A stretch of 64,000 nt of DNA from Polysphondylium violaceum (lineage: Eukaryota > Evosea > Eumycetozoa > Dictyosteliales > Dictyosteliaceae). The position numbers and the translations under genes are program-made. The notes beneath the pieces are model-generated. The model ran no database searches and had not been told where the DNA came from. It was given only the letters and a program-made list of their open reading frames with translations. Of the stretch, positions 19,202 through 29,268 are shown one piece after another (position 1 is the stretch's first letter; every line of letters begins with the position of its first letter). The stretch is from positions 1-64,000 of the forward strand of contig AJWJ01000057.1 of NCBI GenBank assembly GCA_000277445.1, read 5' to 3'.

Positions 19202-21712
19202 TTATTCAACCATAGCATGTTGTTGTTGGAGTTGTTGAGGTGGCGGACTATGGATTGGTGATGAATGATTTGAGTTTGTAGTTGTGGTTGTTGTAGTGGT
19301 TGTGGTGGTAGTAGTAGGTTGCTGCTGTTGTAAAGGAATTCCATTTGGAGTTTGAAATGTTGGGGATATAATATTTGCATGAGTTCTGGAATGTTGTTTA
19401 TGTTTGGCCTCTTCTTCTTCGGGTGTGGGTAAGAAATCTGCATTTAAAAGCTCCAAAGATTGTTTACTGAGATTGCCGTGATAGTAGTGGAAAAAGTGAT
19501 TTGCCAAAGTAGCTGCTCTTCCTTTAAAGGTTTTGATGTGAGTCTCTGGCAATTTCTTCAATAGTTTCTTTCCTTTGATTGTAGTTCTACCACTACCTTT
19601 GGATGCCATGTCTTTTAATATTCTTACAACCTCTTCATGATCTTTTTTAATTTGGTCAACATCTTCAAACTTGAATTTCTTTATCAAATCCACTTTGGTT
19701 TCTAAATCTTCAGACTCGAGACATTCCAAACCGAGTTTATAGTCATCCAATTGTGAATACAATCTCTTTGAATTACCTCTTGATCTCTGCCAAAATGATT
19801 TGACAATCGATATACCTTCTGTCAAATCCACATTGATTTCCTGTGAAATTTGTTCACCAAACATTCTTTCTTGATCCTTTTGTAGCACCCATCCATTTTC
19901 AAACAATGGCTCCAGTATGGTATTGATTTTACTAAGAATATCTGGAGAATAGTTTCTTCTTCTCTTTTTGGGATTGTATTCATCACTTAGATCTATATAG
20001 GACATATTGCTTTGATTGCTTTGATTATTGATTGCATTGTTTTGATTGTTGATTGGAGTATTTGTTGATATTTGAAGTGGACTGGAATTGGCACTATTTG
20101 GAACACTATTGCTCATGGTATTGCTATTGTTTTGAATATTTGGATTTTGACTATTTGCCACAGTATTAGAGGTGTTGACATTATTGTTGTTGGGGTTATT
20201 TGGGTTGGCGTTGTTTGGATTTGAATTATTTGTGATGGCTGTATTACCACCATTGTTATTGTTATTGTTTAAAGCGTTGTTTGAACCACTATTGCTGTTG
20301 TTGCTATTACTATTGTTACTATTATTACTATTTACATTGCTATTGCTATTAGCATTTGAAGATCTATTATTATTATTAACAGAGCTATTGATACTATTAT
20401 TAATTGAAAGACCACCGTTTCTTGAAGAATTATTTACATTTGAATTTGAACTATTTACATTTGAATCGTTGGCAGTGCTTAAAAGACTAGCTTTTCTTTT
20501 CAACTCGGGGTATCTAATGTGCACCATTGAGAGTAAAAGATTCTCAATATTTTGAGTTTGGACAAACAACTTGGAGTACTGGTCCCAGAGGGCACCGATC
20601 TTATCGCTGACAATGTCAGACACAGTGTTGAGTAGGATTTGGCCACAATCACAATTACAGTCACAACAACGTTTGGTAAATGTTGGTGGGTGGCTGTGAA
20701 CAACAGGCTGTTGGACGACAGTGTGATGGTGGTGATGATGGATCATCTCTGGTTGATGCTCGACGACTTCGTGGTGATGGTGTTGTTGTTGGTGGTGATG
20801 ATGGTTTGGTGAGCTTCTTATATCGGTATCCATATCATCGTGGTGGTGATGATGGTGAACAGTAGACGGTGATCCAATCTCGTGTTCTTGATCTTGATGG
20901 ATTTGATGATGATGGTGGATTTGGTCTTGGTGTTGATGTTCTTGGATTTGATGTTGATGAGGAATTTGATGTTGATGTGGGATTTGGTGTTGGTGAGGAA
21001 TTTGGTGAGATAGCTGATGTTCGTGATGCATTTGATGTTCTAGCTGGTGTTGATGTTGTTGATGATGTTCTTCAACTATTTGTTGTTCATGATGATGGTG
21101 ATGATGATGATGTTGGTGTATTCCCTCTTCATCTTCTTCAATATGCTCAACATCACAAATAATTTCCCCACTCTCTTCCTCCATCATAACCTCTTCATTT
21201 TGTTGTTGTTGTTGTTGTTGTTGAATTTGTTGTTGAATTTGTTGTTGAATTTGTTGTTGAGTTCGAAGATGGTGAACTAAAATATGTTCATGTTCATTAT
21301 TTATTGAAATCTCTCCAGAGTCATGTTGTTGTTGAACTTCTTGAATTGCTTGTTGTTGTTGTTGTTGTTGTTGTTGAATTTCTTGAGCTTCTACCACTCT
21401 TTGCTCTTGAGCTTGTTGTTCTTGTTGTTGAGCTTGTTGCTCTTGTTGAGCTTGCTGTTCTTGTATTTGTTCGACTTGTTGTTGCTCAACTTGTTGTTCT
21501 TGTTGTTGAGCTTGTTGTTCTTGTTGAGCTTGCTGTTCTTGTATTTGGTCTACTTGTTGGTCCACCTGTTGGTCCACCTGTTGGTCTACTTGCTGTTGGC
21601 TTTGTTCAATTTGTTGACTTTGCTCAATTTGTTGGCTTTGTTCATGTTCATTCAAAACTTCTGGAGAACCAGCATTTAAATTATTATTACTATTGTAATC
21701 TATTGGCTCCAT
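19202..21712 (-). CDS. Gln/His/Asn-rich nuclear-type protein, possible divergent homeodomain
   Basis: A single exon encodes 836 residues. Residues 1-340 are Gln-, then His-rich repeats, including several PHQHQI units. A Cys cluster CCDCNCDCGQ lies near residue 348, followed by a helical segment; then a long Asn/Ser tract. From about residue 582 a complex conserved-looking core begins with the nuclear-localisation-like PKKRRRNYSPDI, runs through ILEPLFENGW and IVKSFWQRSRGNSKR, and continues to about residue 760. The start and end of the first 65 residues of this core resemble a homeodomain with enlarged loops. The tail is Thr/Gln-rich. I infer a DNA-associated regulator; the family is not recognised with certainty. 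It is convergent with CBS, with only 130 bases between stops. Confidence 0.72.
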   Translation of the reverse strand: MEPIDYNSNNNLNAGSPEVLNEHEQSQQIEQSQQIEQSQQQVDQQVDQQVDQQVDQIQEQQAQQEQQAQQQEQQVEQQQVEQIQEQQAQQEQQAQQQEQQAQEQRVVEAQEIQQQQQQQQQAIQEVQQQHDSGEISINNEHEHILVHHLRTQQQIQQQIQQQIQQQQQQQQNEEVMMEEESGEIICDVEHIEEDEEGIHQHHHHHHHHEQQIVEEHHQQHQHQLEHQMHHEHQLSHQIPHQHQIPHQHQIPHQHQIQEHQHQDQIHHHHQIHQDQEHEIGSPSTVHHHHHHDDMDTDIRSSPNHHHHQQQHHHHEVVEHQPEMIHHHHHHTVVQQPVVHSHPPTFTKRCCDCNCDCGQILLNTVSDIVSDKIGALWDQYSKLFVQTQNIENLLLSMVHIRYPELKRKASLLSTANDSNVNSSNSNVNNSSRNGGLSINNSINSSVNNNNRSSNANSNSNVNSNNSNNSNSNNSNSGSNNALNNNNNNGGNTAITNNSNPNNANPNNPNNNNVNTSNTVANSQNPNIQNNSNTMSNSVPNSANSSPLQISTNTPINNQNNAINNQSNQSNMSYIDLSDEYNPKKRRRNYSPDILSKINTILEPLFENGWVLQKDQERMFGEQISQEINVDLTEGISIVKSFWQRSRGNSKRLYSQLDDYKLGLECLESEDLETKVDLIKKFKFEDVDQIKKDHEEVVRILKDMASKGSGRTTIKGKKLLKKLPETHIKTFKGRAATLANHFFHYYHGNLSKQSLELLNADFLPTPEEEEAKHKQHSRTHANIISPTFQTPNGIPLQQQQPTTTTTTTTTTTTTNSNHSSPIHSPPPQQLQQQHAMVE

Positions 21713-22444
21713 ATCTACACTATATTCTAGATATACATATTAATAATGAGATTCATTTTATATCTATCTATGCACAAAACTTTTTTGTTTTTTTTATAAA
21801 AAAAAGATATTTTTGTCATAGCACACATCATTTTCTATAATTTACCTATTTTGGGGTTTTTTTTTTTTTTTTATTAATTTTTTAAGAATTGAACTTGTTT
21901 GAAACAACAAAATATCTATTCGATAAAATAGTGTTTCCAAACATACAAATACTAATTGAACACACCTATAGATAATATATGTAAAACTAAGTTGATGGTT
22001 ATGTAAAAAAAACTTTGCCACGAGCGGCCGTGTATTTTTTATGTAAAAAAAATTTTGAAAAAAAAATAAAAATACGAAAAAAACTTTAAAAAAAATAAAA
22101 AAAATAAAAATTTTAGCAAGAAAATTTCGTTATGTCTTATAATTGAATTGATCAGCAACAACACAAAGACAGATGTATGAGATACACAAGCAAATGGAGA
22201 ATGAGATGTAAAATGAAATACACCATTGTAATTAATAATAAATATATTTAATTTGAGCTATGTGAGGGTGTGGATGCAAAGAGGGAATATTTTGAGAACA
22301 TGTCTCCCACACTAAACCCTTCATTCACCCCCACCCACTTCCCAAACCAACGACGAAATTTTTTTTTAAAAAAAATCCAAAAAAGATGATGATTTTCATT
22401 TCAGATTTAACTGTTTTTGCACTCGCCTCACACATATATCCAAC
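21713..22444. promoter_or_regulatory. Divergent upstream region
   Basis: About 730 bases shared by the QHN-rich and coiled-coil genes. It holds poly-T at 21858-21872, several A/T blocks and a C-rich block near 22325. No gene seen. Confidence 0.45.
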
Positions 22445-23367
22445 ATGAGTAACGATAAAGTAAACATGACATCCAATGATGAAGATACAAAAAAACAAAT
22501 ACTATACAATGAAATATCTGAAAAGTTACAACAACTCAGTGAATTAAATGATAGATTAAAGGAACAAAACCTTCAATTACTCAGACAAAAAGAACAAAAT
22601 GAAGTAATTATCTATCTATCTTTTATCTTGTTCTCCCCCTCTCTCCCGATACATATTAATGCTTATTGTTACAATAGAGTATCATAGATTCAATTAAACA
22701 AGAGTCTGAATCAAAATCTATACAGTATGTATTTGTTTGTTTGTTTGTTTGTTATTGAACACTATACTACTATATATAGATGTTTGTACTAATATACATA
22801 TAAATAACACCAACCTATTACATCTATAGAATATCATTGTATGAAAGTAAAGTTAAAGAATATAAATTAAAATTAAAGCTCAAAGATGAAGAGAGCAAGA
22901 AATTGGGATTTTTAAATGAGGAATTGACAGAATGGAAAGATACACATAGAATTACAGATGAGAATTACCTCAGACTCAAAGAAATGCTGAGACTCAAAGA
23001 CGATGCAATCAATTCACTTTCTATTCAACTCGAGCAGGCAATGAACAAGAATAGTCTACTGTCAGAGAGTTTAAAAGAGGCTGGCGATAGAGGTATTTTA
23101 TTTGAACGTGACGAAAGTTTTAATATCAATAGTGCATCAAAACAGTTGTTGGACTATCAAAAAGTATTGGCCTATCATAAAATAAAAGCAGTCGAGGATA
23201 AATATGCCACCATAAAGAATATCAATTTAGGTTTACAAAAAGCAATTCAAGAGTTATCGGTTGAAAATGAAAAATATAAATACACTTTGGAAACAATCAT
23301 TAAAAATAATAATAATGATAGCAGTAATAGTAATAGTAATAATAATGGCAATACTGGTAAATCATAG
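22445..23367 (+). CDS. Coiled-coil protein, unrecognised
   Basis: Three exons (22445-22603, 22678-22724, 22830-23367) join in frame to 247 residues. The middle exon is only 47 bases and encodes SIIDSIKQESESKSI. Nearly the whole protein is charged, Lys/Glu/Leu-rich heptad-like sequence: EKLQQLSELNDRLKEQNLQL near the start and LKLKDEESKKLGFLNEELTE later. A less helical stretch, GDRGILFERDESFNINSAS, interrupts before the final coil. The C-terminus is Asn/Ser-rich. It is probably a structural or scaffolding coiled coil. I do not recognise the family. Confidence 0.75.
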
Positions 23368-23549
23368 TATATATAGTTTTTAATAAATTTAAAATTGTAA
23401 TTGTAAATAATTTAAATAGTAAGAGAAGTAAAAAGCAAATGTTTCTGATTTGGTATTTACAAAAGAAAAAAGATTATAATTTATCTATATCGAGTGATTA
23501 TAATCTTTTTTTTATTTATTATATTATATTGGTGACTAAATATATATAT

Positions 23550-25991
23550 TTAATAATATTCTTTTTTAGAATAAAAAGAAGGTTCAGAGTTTGATCGAGA
23601 AACTTTAATAACAAAAATTTCTTGTTTATCATTTTCATCATCGTTGGTATAATTGTTATTACTACTGTTAATATTTACATCTAAACTATTAAAAGATTCG
23701 GTTAAAGATAATTTAGAGAAAAAGGCGTTGGTTACTTTGGGTGTTGCTAGTTTATCTGAATTTACTCTCATATGAGATATTGATTGATTATTGTCGTTGT
23801 TGTCATCTTCTTTATCGGTTTTGTTGTTATTGTTGCTGTTGTTGATTATTATATCATTATTATTACTATTATTACTATTATTACTATTGTCGTTATTATG
23901 ATCACTATTCTTACAATCATTACTATTGTCATCTATTTTAATTAATGAAAATTTATCCAATATACGAGGAGTTGAAATTTTTTGATAGGAATGATTTGTT
24001 GTTGTTGTTGTTGTTGTTGTTGATGGTGATAGAACTGCTTCACTTGCTTTATCGGGAAGAATTTGAACTTGTTCTTGAATGGTTGATATTAATTTATCTC
24101 TGTTGGGTTTATTGGTGTATTGGAGTAGATCGGGAGTACTTGTTGAAAAAAGATGATTGGAAGGAGAGGATGGACAGGAGTGGTAGACAGATTTATTGAG
24201 AAACGATGAAATCATTCTATCCAATTGTTGGAATTTGGCAGGTTTGCAAAGATGTTCGTCCATACCGGCACTGAGGCATTCGTCTCGGGAAATCGTTGTT
24301 AGACCAATGATAGGAGTACGTGGATTGTTGTCTTTGCCCAATGATTCTTGGTATTCTCTAATCTTTGATGTTGATTGTAATCCATCCATGATTGGCATTT
24401 GGACGTCCATTAAAATCAAATCAAATTGTTTTTCCTTGACTAAATTATAGGCTTGTAATCCATTTTCTGCCAATGTAACTGTGTGGCCTAATCTACCCAA
24501 ATAATTTAATGCTATCATTCTATTCAAAGGGTCATCTTCGGCTACTAATATCATTGCCTTTTTCTTTTCAATAGTGTTGCTATTGTTATTGCTGCTGTTG
24601 TTATTATTATTATTGATTTCACTATTCTTGCTATTATTTATGTGGACTATATTTTCACCTTGAATATGTTGATTATTACAACTATTATTGTTGTCGTTTG
24701 TAATGCTATACATTGTTATATTATTTGTGTTTCGAGAATAATTATTACTATTTAAAATTATATTGTTGTTGCTGTTATTTAAATGATTATTCTTGTTGTT
24801 GTTGTTGTTACTTAATTTAATATTATTAGATTGATCGATCATAGATTCTTGTATATTTATATTATTTATATTGGTTTTATTATAGATTTGTGATGTATTG
24901 GTATGGACAGATTTTTTAGATATTGGTATAAAATTGTCTAACGAGTGCTCGAGTGGTTGTGATTGGGTGATCTCTGAATCTGAATTGTTGTAGGTGTTTG
25001 AGATTTGGAGATTTCGTTTAAGAGAGTTGCATTTTAAGAAAACATTATCAGAGTCTGTTAAATTATTGTTGGTAGATTGACCTCGATTGCTGATTGGTTC
25101 ACAATCAGAAACAAATGATTTCAGATTTATACAACTAGAGAAATGGATCAAAGGTGATTGTTTGGGTGATTCAGATTTTAAATTTTGATGATTTAGATTT
25201 TTTTGTTGTGATTTTAGTGGTGATGGTGGGGTGGATGTAGTGCTAGTAGTAGTAGTGGTGGTGGTAGTTTTTTGATGATGATGATCATCATCACTAGTAC
25301 TTGTGGTTATTTGTGTGTGAAGGGGTGATGATGATGGTGGTGGTGGTGTTAATATAAAACCCTTACTATAATTATTAGTGTTCTCTATATTGTGGTTAAT
25401 GGGGGTCGATGATGATGATGTGCAAAATGATGATGTAGGTGTAAAAGTATTTAAACTGGATGGTTCGGGTGATTGTGAAGCTTTTTGATCATGAAAAATA
25501 TTTTTAATATTGACGGCATCAATTTGATTTAAATTATTATTATTATTGATTGGACATTTTAAAATAAAATTATTATTATTAATATGTTGATGTTGTTGAT
25601 GTTGTTGTGGTTGATTGAGAAAATCATTTTGATCGAGGATATTTGTTAATTTAATATCGTCATCTTTCATTATAGTAAATGGGATAGAGCAATCTAATTG
25701 TTTTTCGTTTTTAATGGAATGCTTATTATTATTATTATTATTAATTAAATTATTATTATTGTTGACGGTTGTGGTGGGAATATTGGTTTTATTTTGATAT
25801 TGTTCTTTTGAATTTCCATTTGTTACTATTTTAGTTGAACAGAGGGTGGAGGAGGAGGGGGGAGAGGGGGACAAAGAAGATGAATTTACCGTAATTGATG
25901 TTGCTAAAGAGTGTTGTTGTGAACTTATTAAATTATTATCAAAACTCTTTACTCTTCGATGCTCCAACACAAAATTATTTGAAAATTTCAT
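23550..25991 (-). CDS. Orphan response-regulator (REC) protein
   Basis: A single exon encodes 813 residues. A receiver domain lies at about residues 478-600: MILVAEDDPLNRMIA supplies the acidic pair, LILMDVQMPIMDG the phospho-acceptor Asp, IGLTT the conserved Thr, and HLCKPAKF the conserved Lys, so every phosphorelay residue is present. The N-terminal 470 residues and the C-terminal 200 are Asn/Ser/Thr-rich low complexity without HisKA, HATPase, cAMP phosphodiesterase or obvious DNA-binding motifs. It therefore is not a hybrid kinase in this frame, nor a RegA-like enzyme. I infer a stand-alone receiver fed by an HPt protein of the RdeA type. It is convergent with the coiled-coil gene, 180 bases apart. 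Confidence 0.85.
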   Translation of the reverse strand: MKFSNNFVLEHRRVKSFDNNLISSQQHSLATSITVNSSSLSPSPPSSSTLCSTKIVTNGNSKEQYQNKTNIPTTTVNNNNNLINNNNNNKHSIKNEKQLDCSIPFTIMKDDDIKLTNILDQNDFLNQPQQHQQHQHINNNNFILKCPINNNNNLNQIDAVNIKNIFHDQKASQSPEPSSLNTFTPTSSFCTSSSSTPINHNIENTNNYSKGFILTPPPPSSSPLHTQITTSTSDDDHHHQKTTTTTTTTSTTSTPPSPLKSQQKNLNHQNLKSESPKQSPLIHFSSCINLKSFVSDCEPISNRGQSTNNNLTDSDNVFLKCNSLKRNLQISNTYNNSDSEITQSQPLEHSLDNFIPISKKSVHTNTSQIYNKTNINNINIQESMIDQSNNIKLSNNNNNKNNHLNNSNNNIILNSNNYSRNTNNITMYSITNDNNNSCNNQHIQGENIVHINNSKNSEINNNNNNSSNNNSNTIEKKKAMILVAEDDPLNRMIALNYLGRLGHTVTLAENGLQAYNLVKEKQFDLILMDVQMPIMDGLQSTSKIREYQESLGKDNNPRTPIIGLTTISRDECLSAGMDEHLCKPAKFQQLDRMISSFLNKSVYHSCPSSPSNHLFSTSTPDLLQYTNKPNRDKLISTIQEQVQILPDKASEAVLSPSTTTTTTTTNHSYQKISTPRILDKFSLIKIDDNSNDCKNSDHNNDNSNNSNNSNNNDIIINNSNNNNKTDKEDDNNDNNQSISHMRVNSDKLATPKVTNAFFSKLSLTESFNSLDVNINSSNNNYTNDDENDKQEIFVIKVSRSNSEPSFYSKKEYY

Positions 25992-26836
25992 TTATTTGAA
26001 AAATAAAAGTATTTTTTTTTCTACCTAATGTGATATTTGTTTTTAATTGAAAATAATTTTAAAATAAAAATAAAGATTGTATAGTAACTAAGCTGTAAGT
26101 ACTATATTATATAATGTACAATTTCTAAAGAATTTAAATGATTGGAAAAAAACTATAAAACACACACCATGAAAATGAAAAAAAAAAAAAAAAGTGTGAT
26201 TAACAAAAAAAGAGTGTGTGGGATTTTAAAATAAAAATAAAGACATAAGAAAAGGATATGATATTATTTGATATTATTATTATTATTATTCAATTCTAAT
26301 ATTATTATTATTATTTTATGACAATACCAAAATGAAAAAAAAATGAAAAAAAAAAATTTAAGTTTGATCACAAAGGGATGGTGAATACCAAAAAATAAAT
26401 AAATAATACACCCAAAAAAACACAACACACCACTACCACACACTCACATACCTCTCTCACTACCACCACTAAAAAAAATCATAAAGCTGGCTAGTTGTGC
26501 TGCAGTGTGTATATGTGTGTATGGTATGTGTGTGAGTAAAGAAGTGTGTATGTGTGTATGTGTGTATGTGTGATTGTTTTATAATGAAGAAGTTAATATG
26601 TGTATCCAGTACAACATACATACTTTTAAACATGTAGAGAAAGTGGGAGAGAAAGAGAAAGAGAGAGATAGTGACAGGGGGTGGTCCATACTTTTATATG
26701 ACGTAATACCGTTGTTTTGTTGATATTTTTTGTCTTTTTTATGTGTGTATGTGTGTGTTAATTTATTTATTTATTTAATTTATTTATATACATTGAGTTG
26801 TGTCTGTGCTTCTTTTTCTATATACATACCTCTCCA
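25992..26836. other. Microsatellite-rich intergenic region
   Basis: Contains an (ATT)n tract at 26270-26290 and more at 26300-26316, A runs, TGTG/TATG tracts between 26500 and 26575, and a GAGA-rich block near 26640-26670. The upstream region of the response regulator lies at its left end. No gene seen. Confidence 0.55.
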
Positions 26837-27757
26837 CTAACTGTTGGAAGTTGCACTGGCCTCTTTATAATAAAATTGCAACTAAAATTTTAAAATTTTA
26901 AATTAGTATTGCTGTTGTTGGTTTATAATTATATATGTATAATATCATATATGATGATTTGAATGGGATTGAGCAAGATATTATTAATTATATAGTTATT
27001 ATGATGATGTGGTGTATATAGAGTATAAATAGAAATACATATAATGATTTAATTTCCATTTATATAATTATATATACATATAATAACAAATACAACATGA
27101 TGATGATGATGATGAAGTGAATATAATACTTACTGTAAATGTGTTTTTTGATCTATCCCAATGGGTAAAGAATTTACCATCAGGCCCGGTGGATCTATCA
27201 ATTTCTTTATTTGGAACTTTAAAAGCAATGGTTTCATAGGGTTCGGCGGCAAACAAGAGATAGATGTAGTCTTTGTTTGCAGTCTCTACCTTTTGTTCAT
27301 AGGCAGACATGAATCTGTGTCTTGGTTGAACGCCTGGATCAATTTCCGGGTAGTCAATCTGAAACAATAACGACAGCTGACCAGATTCCTTGTCTCGTTG
27401 TTTGATGATTTTGTAACCTGGTCTGCCAATCTTTATTGTTTTTTTGAATATTTTAGTGGTGCTGGGCTGGATGAATCCCTTGTTGGTGGGATTGTCTCTT
27501 TGCTCCTTGGCTGCACGTCTAGAGAGATTGGTTTGATGTTTTTTACCCTGTGTGTGGGCCAAATAGTTGCCGACATTGTTGTGTACAGTGAGACACAATC
27601 TGCACTCAAATGAGCCAATGTGATTAGATATAATGTATGGGTCCTTGGACACATCCATGCTGTCCAAAGCAATCTTTTTCAGACGCTCTCTTCGGTCAAT
27701 GCCATCATATTGCGAACTCTGCATACCACCACTACCTGCTTTACCAAACTCTGACAT
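26837..27757 (-). CDS. sf3a2: Splicing factor 3A subunit 2
   Basis: Exon 1 (27757-27134) ends at a canonical GTAAGT donor after SKNTFT. The best acceptor is 252 bases on, and exon 2 (26881-26837) adds LQFYYKEASATSNS before a stop, giving 222 residues. SF3A2 is part of the U2 snRNP SF3a complex that helps define the branch point. The matrin-type C2H2 zinc finger reads CRLCLTVHNNVGNYLAHTQ-GKKH (about residues 52-75); GRPGYKIIKQRD, LLFQIDYPEI and AAEPYETIAFKVP are hallmark blocks. The animal proteins continue with a long Pro-rich tail that is absent here. Exon 2 recovers the LQFxF end of the conserved core, which supports the join. Confidence 0.9.
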
Positions 27758-28105
27758 TTTATCTGTGTATATGTGCTATATGTTGTGTGTATTGTATGTG
27801 TTGTGTTTATCTCTTAATTGATTTATTCTATATATGTATGTCACACACCATCTAATATCTTGAAGATGTTGTCGAAAATGAAAAAAAAAATGAAAAAAAA
27901 AAAATATGAAAAAAATGATGCACCCCACACCCCACACACATAACACACACGAAACAAAGTCGTTGTGGTAATTTCGACACTCACTCACTCACCTCTTTTA
28001 GAAATAATCTGTTTTAAATAAAACAAAATATCTTTTAGATTACTTTTAATATCAATTAGTGGGGGTTAACCTATATTTGTACATAGATAAACATAAATTT
28101 TAAAA
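27758..28105. promoter_or_regulatory. Short divergent promoter region
   Basis: 348 bases between the starts of SF3A2 and the TXNDC9-like gene. It has CA/TG-rich and poly-A blocks. Both genes must take their upstream signals from here. Confidence 0.5.
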
Positions 28106-28872
28106 ATGGTTAAAGAAAATAACAACAACAATACATCAGATGATGAATTTGATGATGATGATGAATTGTCTAAAATTAGAGAAGCACGTATTAAACAAAT
28201 GAAAGAAGAGTATGTATGTGTTATTGTGTGTGTGTGTGTGTGTTTGATATATCCATCTAGTTTATTCAACAAACAAGCAAACCAACTAACTAACTAACTA
28301 ATCATTATAATCATAATAATCATAATAATAATCAACTACTACTACTCAACTATAAACTACACTTTTATCTACTGATTAAATTCAACTCAATCGTACCAAC
28401 ACAATGTTACCATATTAGAGCAAAAGCCAAACAAATGTTACTTAATAATAGTGGACATGGTGAATATAAAACTATAGATGAAAAAGAATTTTTAAAGGAA
28501 GTTACTGCTAGTGCAAATGTAGTTGTCCACTTTTACCACAACACATTTGTCAGATGCAAGCTGTTGGACAAACATTTGGAAATCTTGGCAAAGACACACA
28601 TTGGTACCAAATTTTTGAAAATCGATGCAGAGCGTGCAATCTTTTTCGTAGAGAAATTGGGCGTTAGGGTGTTGCCCACATTGGTGTTCTTTCACAACGG
28701 TATTGCAGTGGATCGTACCGTGGGATTCGATGATTTTGGCGGTAAAGATGATTTTAAAATTGAAGCACTCGCAAAGAGAATAGCTAAATCTGGTGTACTC
28801 GATTTCAAGCATACCACCGGTCTCAAAGTAATTTCAAAGTCTGATAAATTTTTGAATAAAGAAGATGATTAA
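28106..28872 (+). CDS. TXNDC9/phosducin-like thioredoxin-fold protein
   Basis: Exon 1 (28106-28209) and exon 2 (28419-28872) join in phase 2 to 185 residues. An acidic start (SDDEFDDDDE) and a charged helix (REARIKQMKEE-AKAKQML) lead into SGHGEY, the hallmark of the TXNDC9 (APACD) group. The thioredoxin fold then follows: NVVVHFYHNTFVRCKLLDKH, FLKIDAERA, VLPTLVFFHNG, VGFDDFGGKDDF. Only one Cys sits at the redox position (FVRC), so it is not a disulfide reductase; relatives modulate the CCT chaperonin and the folding of actin and tubulin. The intron carries a (GT)n run at 28218-28243. Family assignment is strong. Confidence 0.9.
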
Positions 28873-29268
28873 ATTCTCTATCTCTCTCTACTCTTTCTCT
28901 TTTTATGCTTTACATTTTCACATCAATCACTTTCCATTGGTGTCAAAAATCTCATATGACTTTTGGGGGTATGTTTTCAAAAAAAATCAAAAAAATCAAA
29001 AAAATACAAAAAAAAAAAAAATTAAATTTTTTCGCTTTCTTTTTTTCAAATTTACAAAATGTGTTTTGTGCATACAACAAAGAATCAATTCAATGTTCAT
29101 ATCAACAACTTTTAATTAATTTATTATTTGTTTTTTTATCATATAGATATATGTGTGTAGTACTGTATCGTGTAAAATAGATAGATAGGATAAAAGACAA
29201 CAGCAACAATATCAATCATAACAACGACATCTTATCTCTCCCTGTTATAATCGTATCACCCAACAACA
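28873..29268. other. Intergenic, tail-to-head
   Basis: AT-rich with A and T runs near 28980-29020 and a poly-T run at 29131-29137 before the phospholipase D start. Short open frames here are poly-Lys/Phe translations. Nothing else seen. Confidence 0.45.

Noticed and set aside
20172-21840. Several long plus-strand frames opposite the QHN-rich gene
   Set aside because: Leu/Val-rich or Asp/Gly-rich antisense shadows of CAA, CAT and AAC repeats on the coding strand.
26030-26700. Possible transposon or telomere-like repeats
   Set aside because: Only short microsatellites with no terminal repeats, coding frame or telomeric unit.
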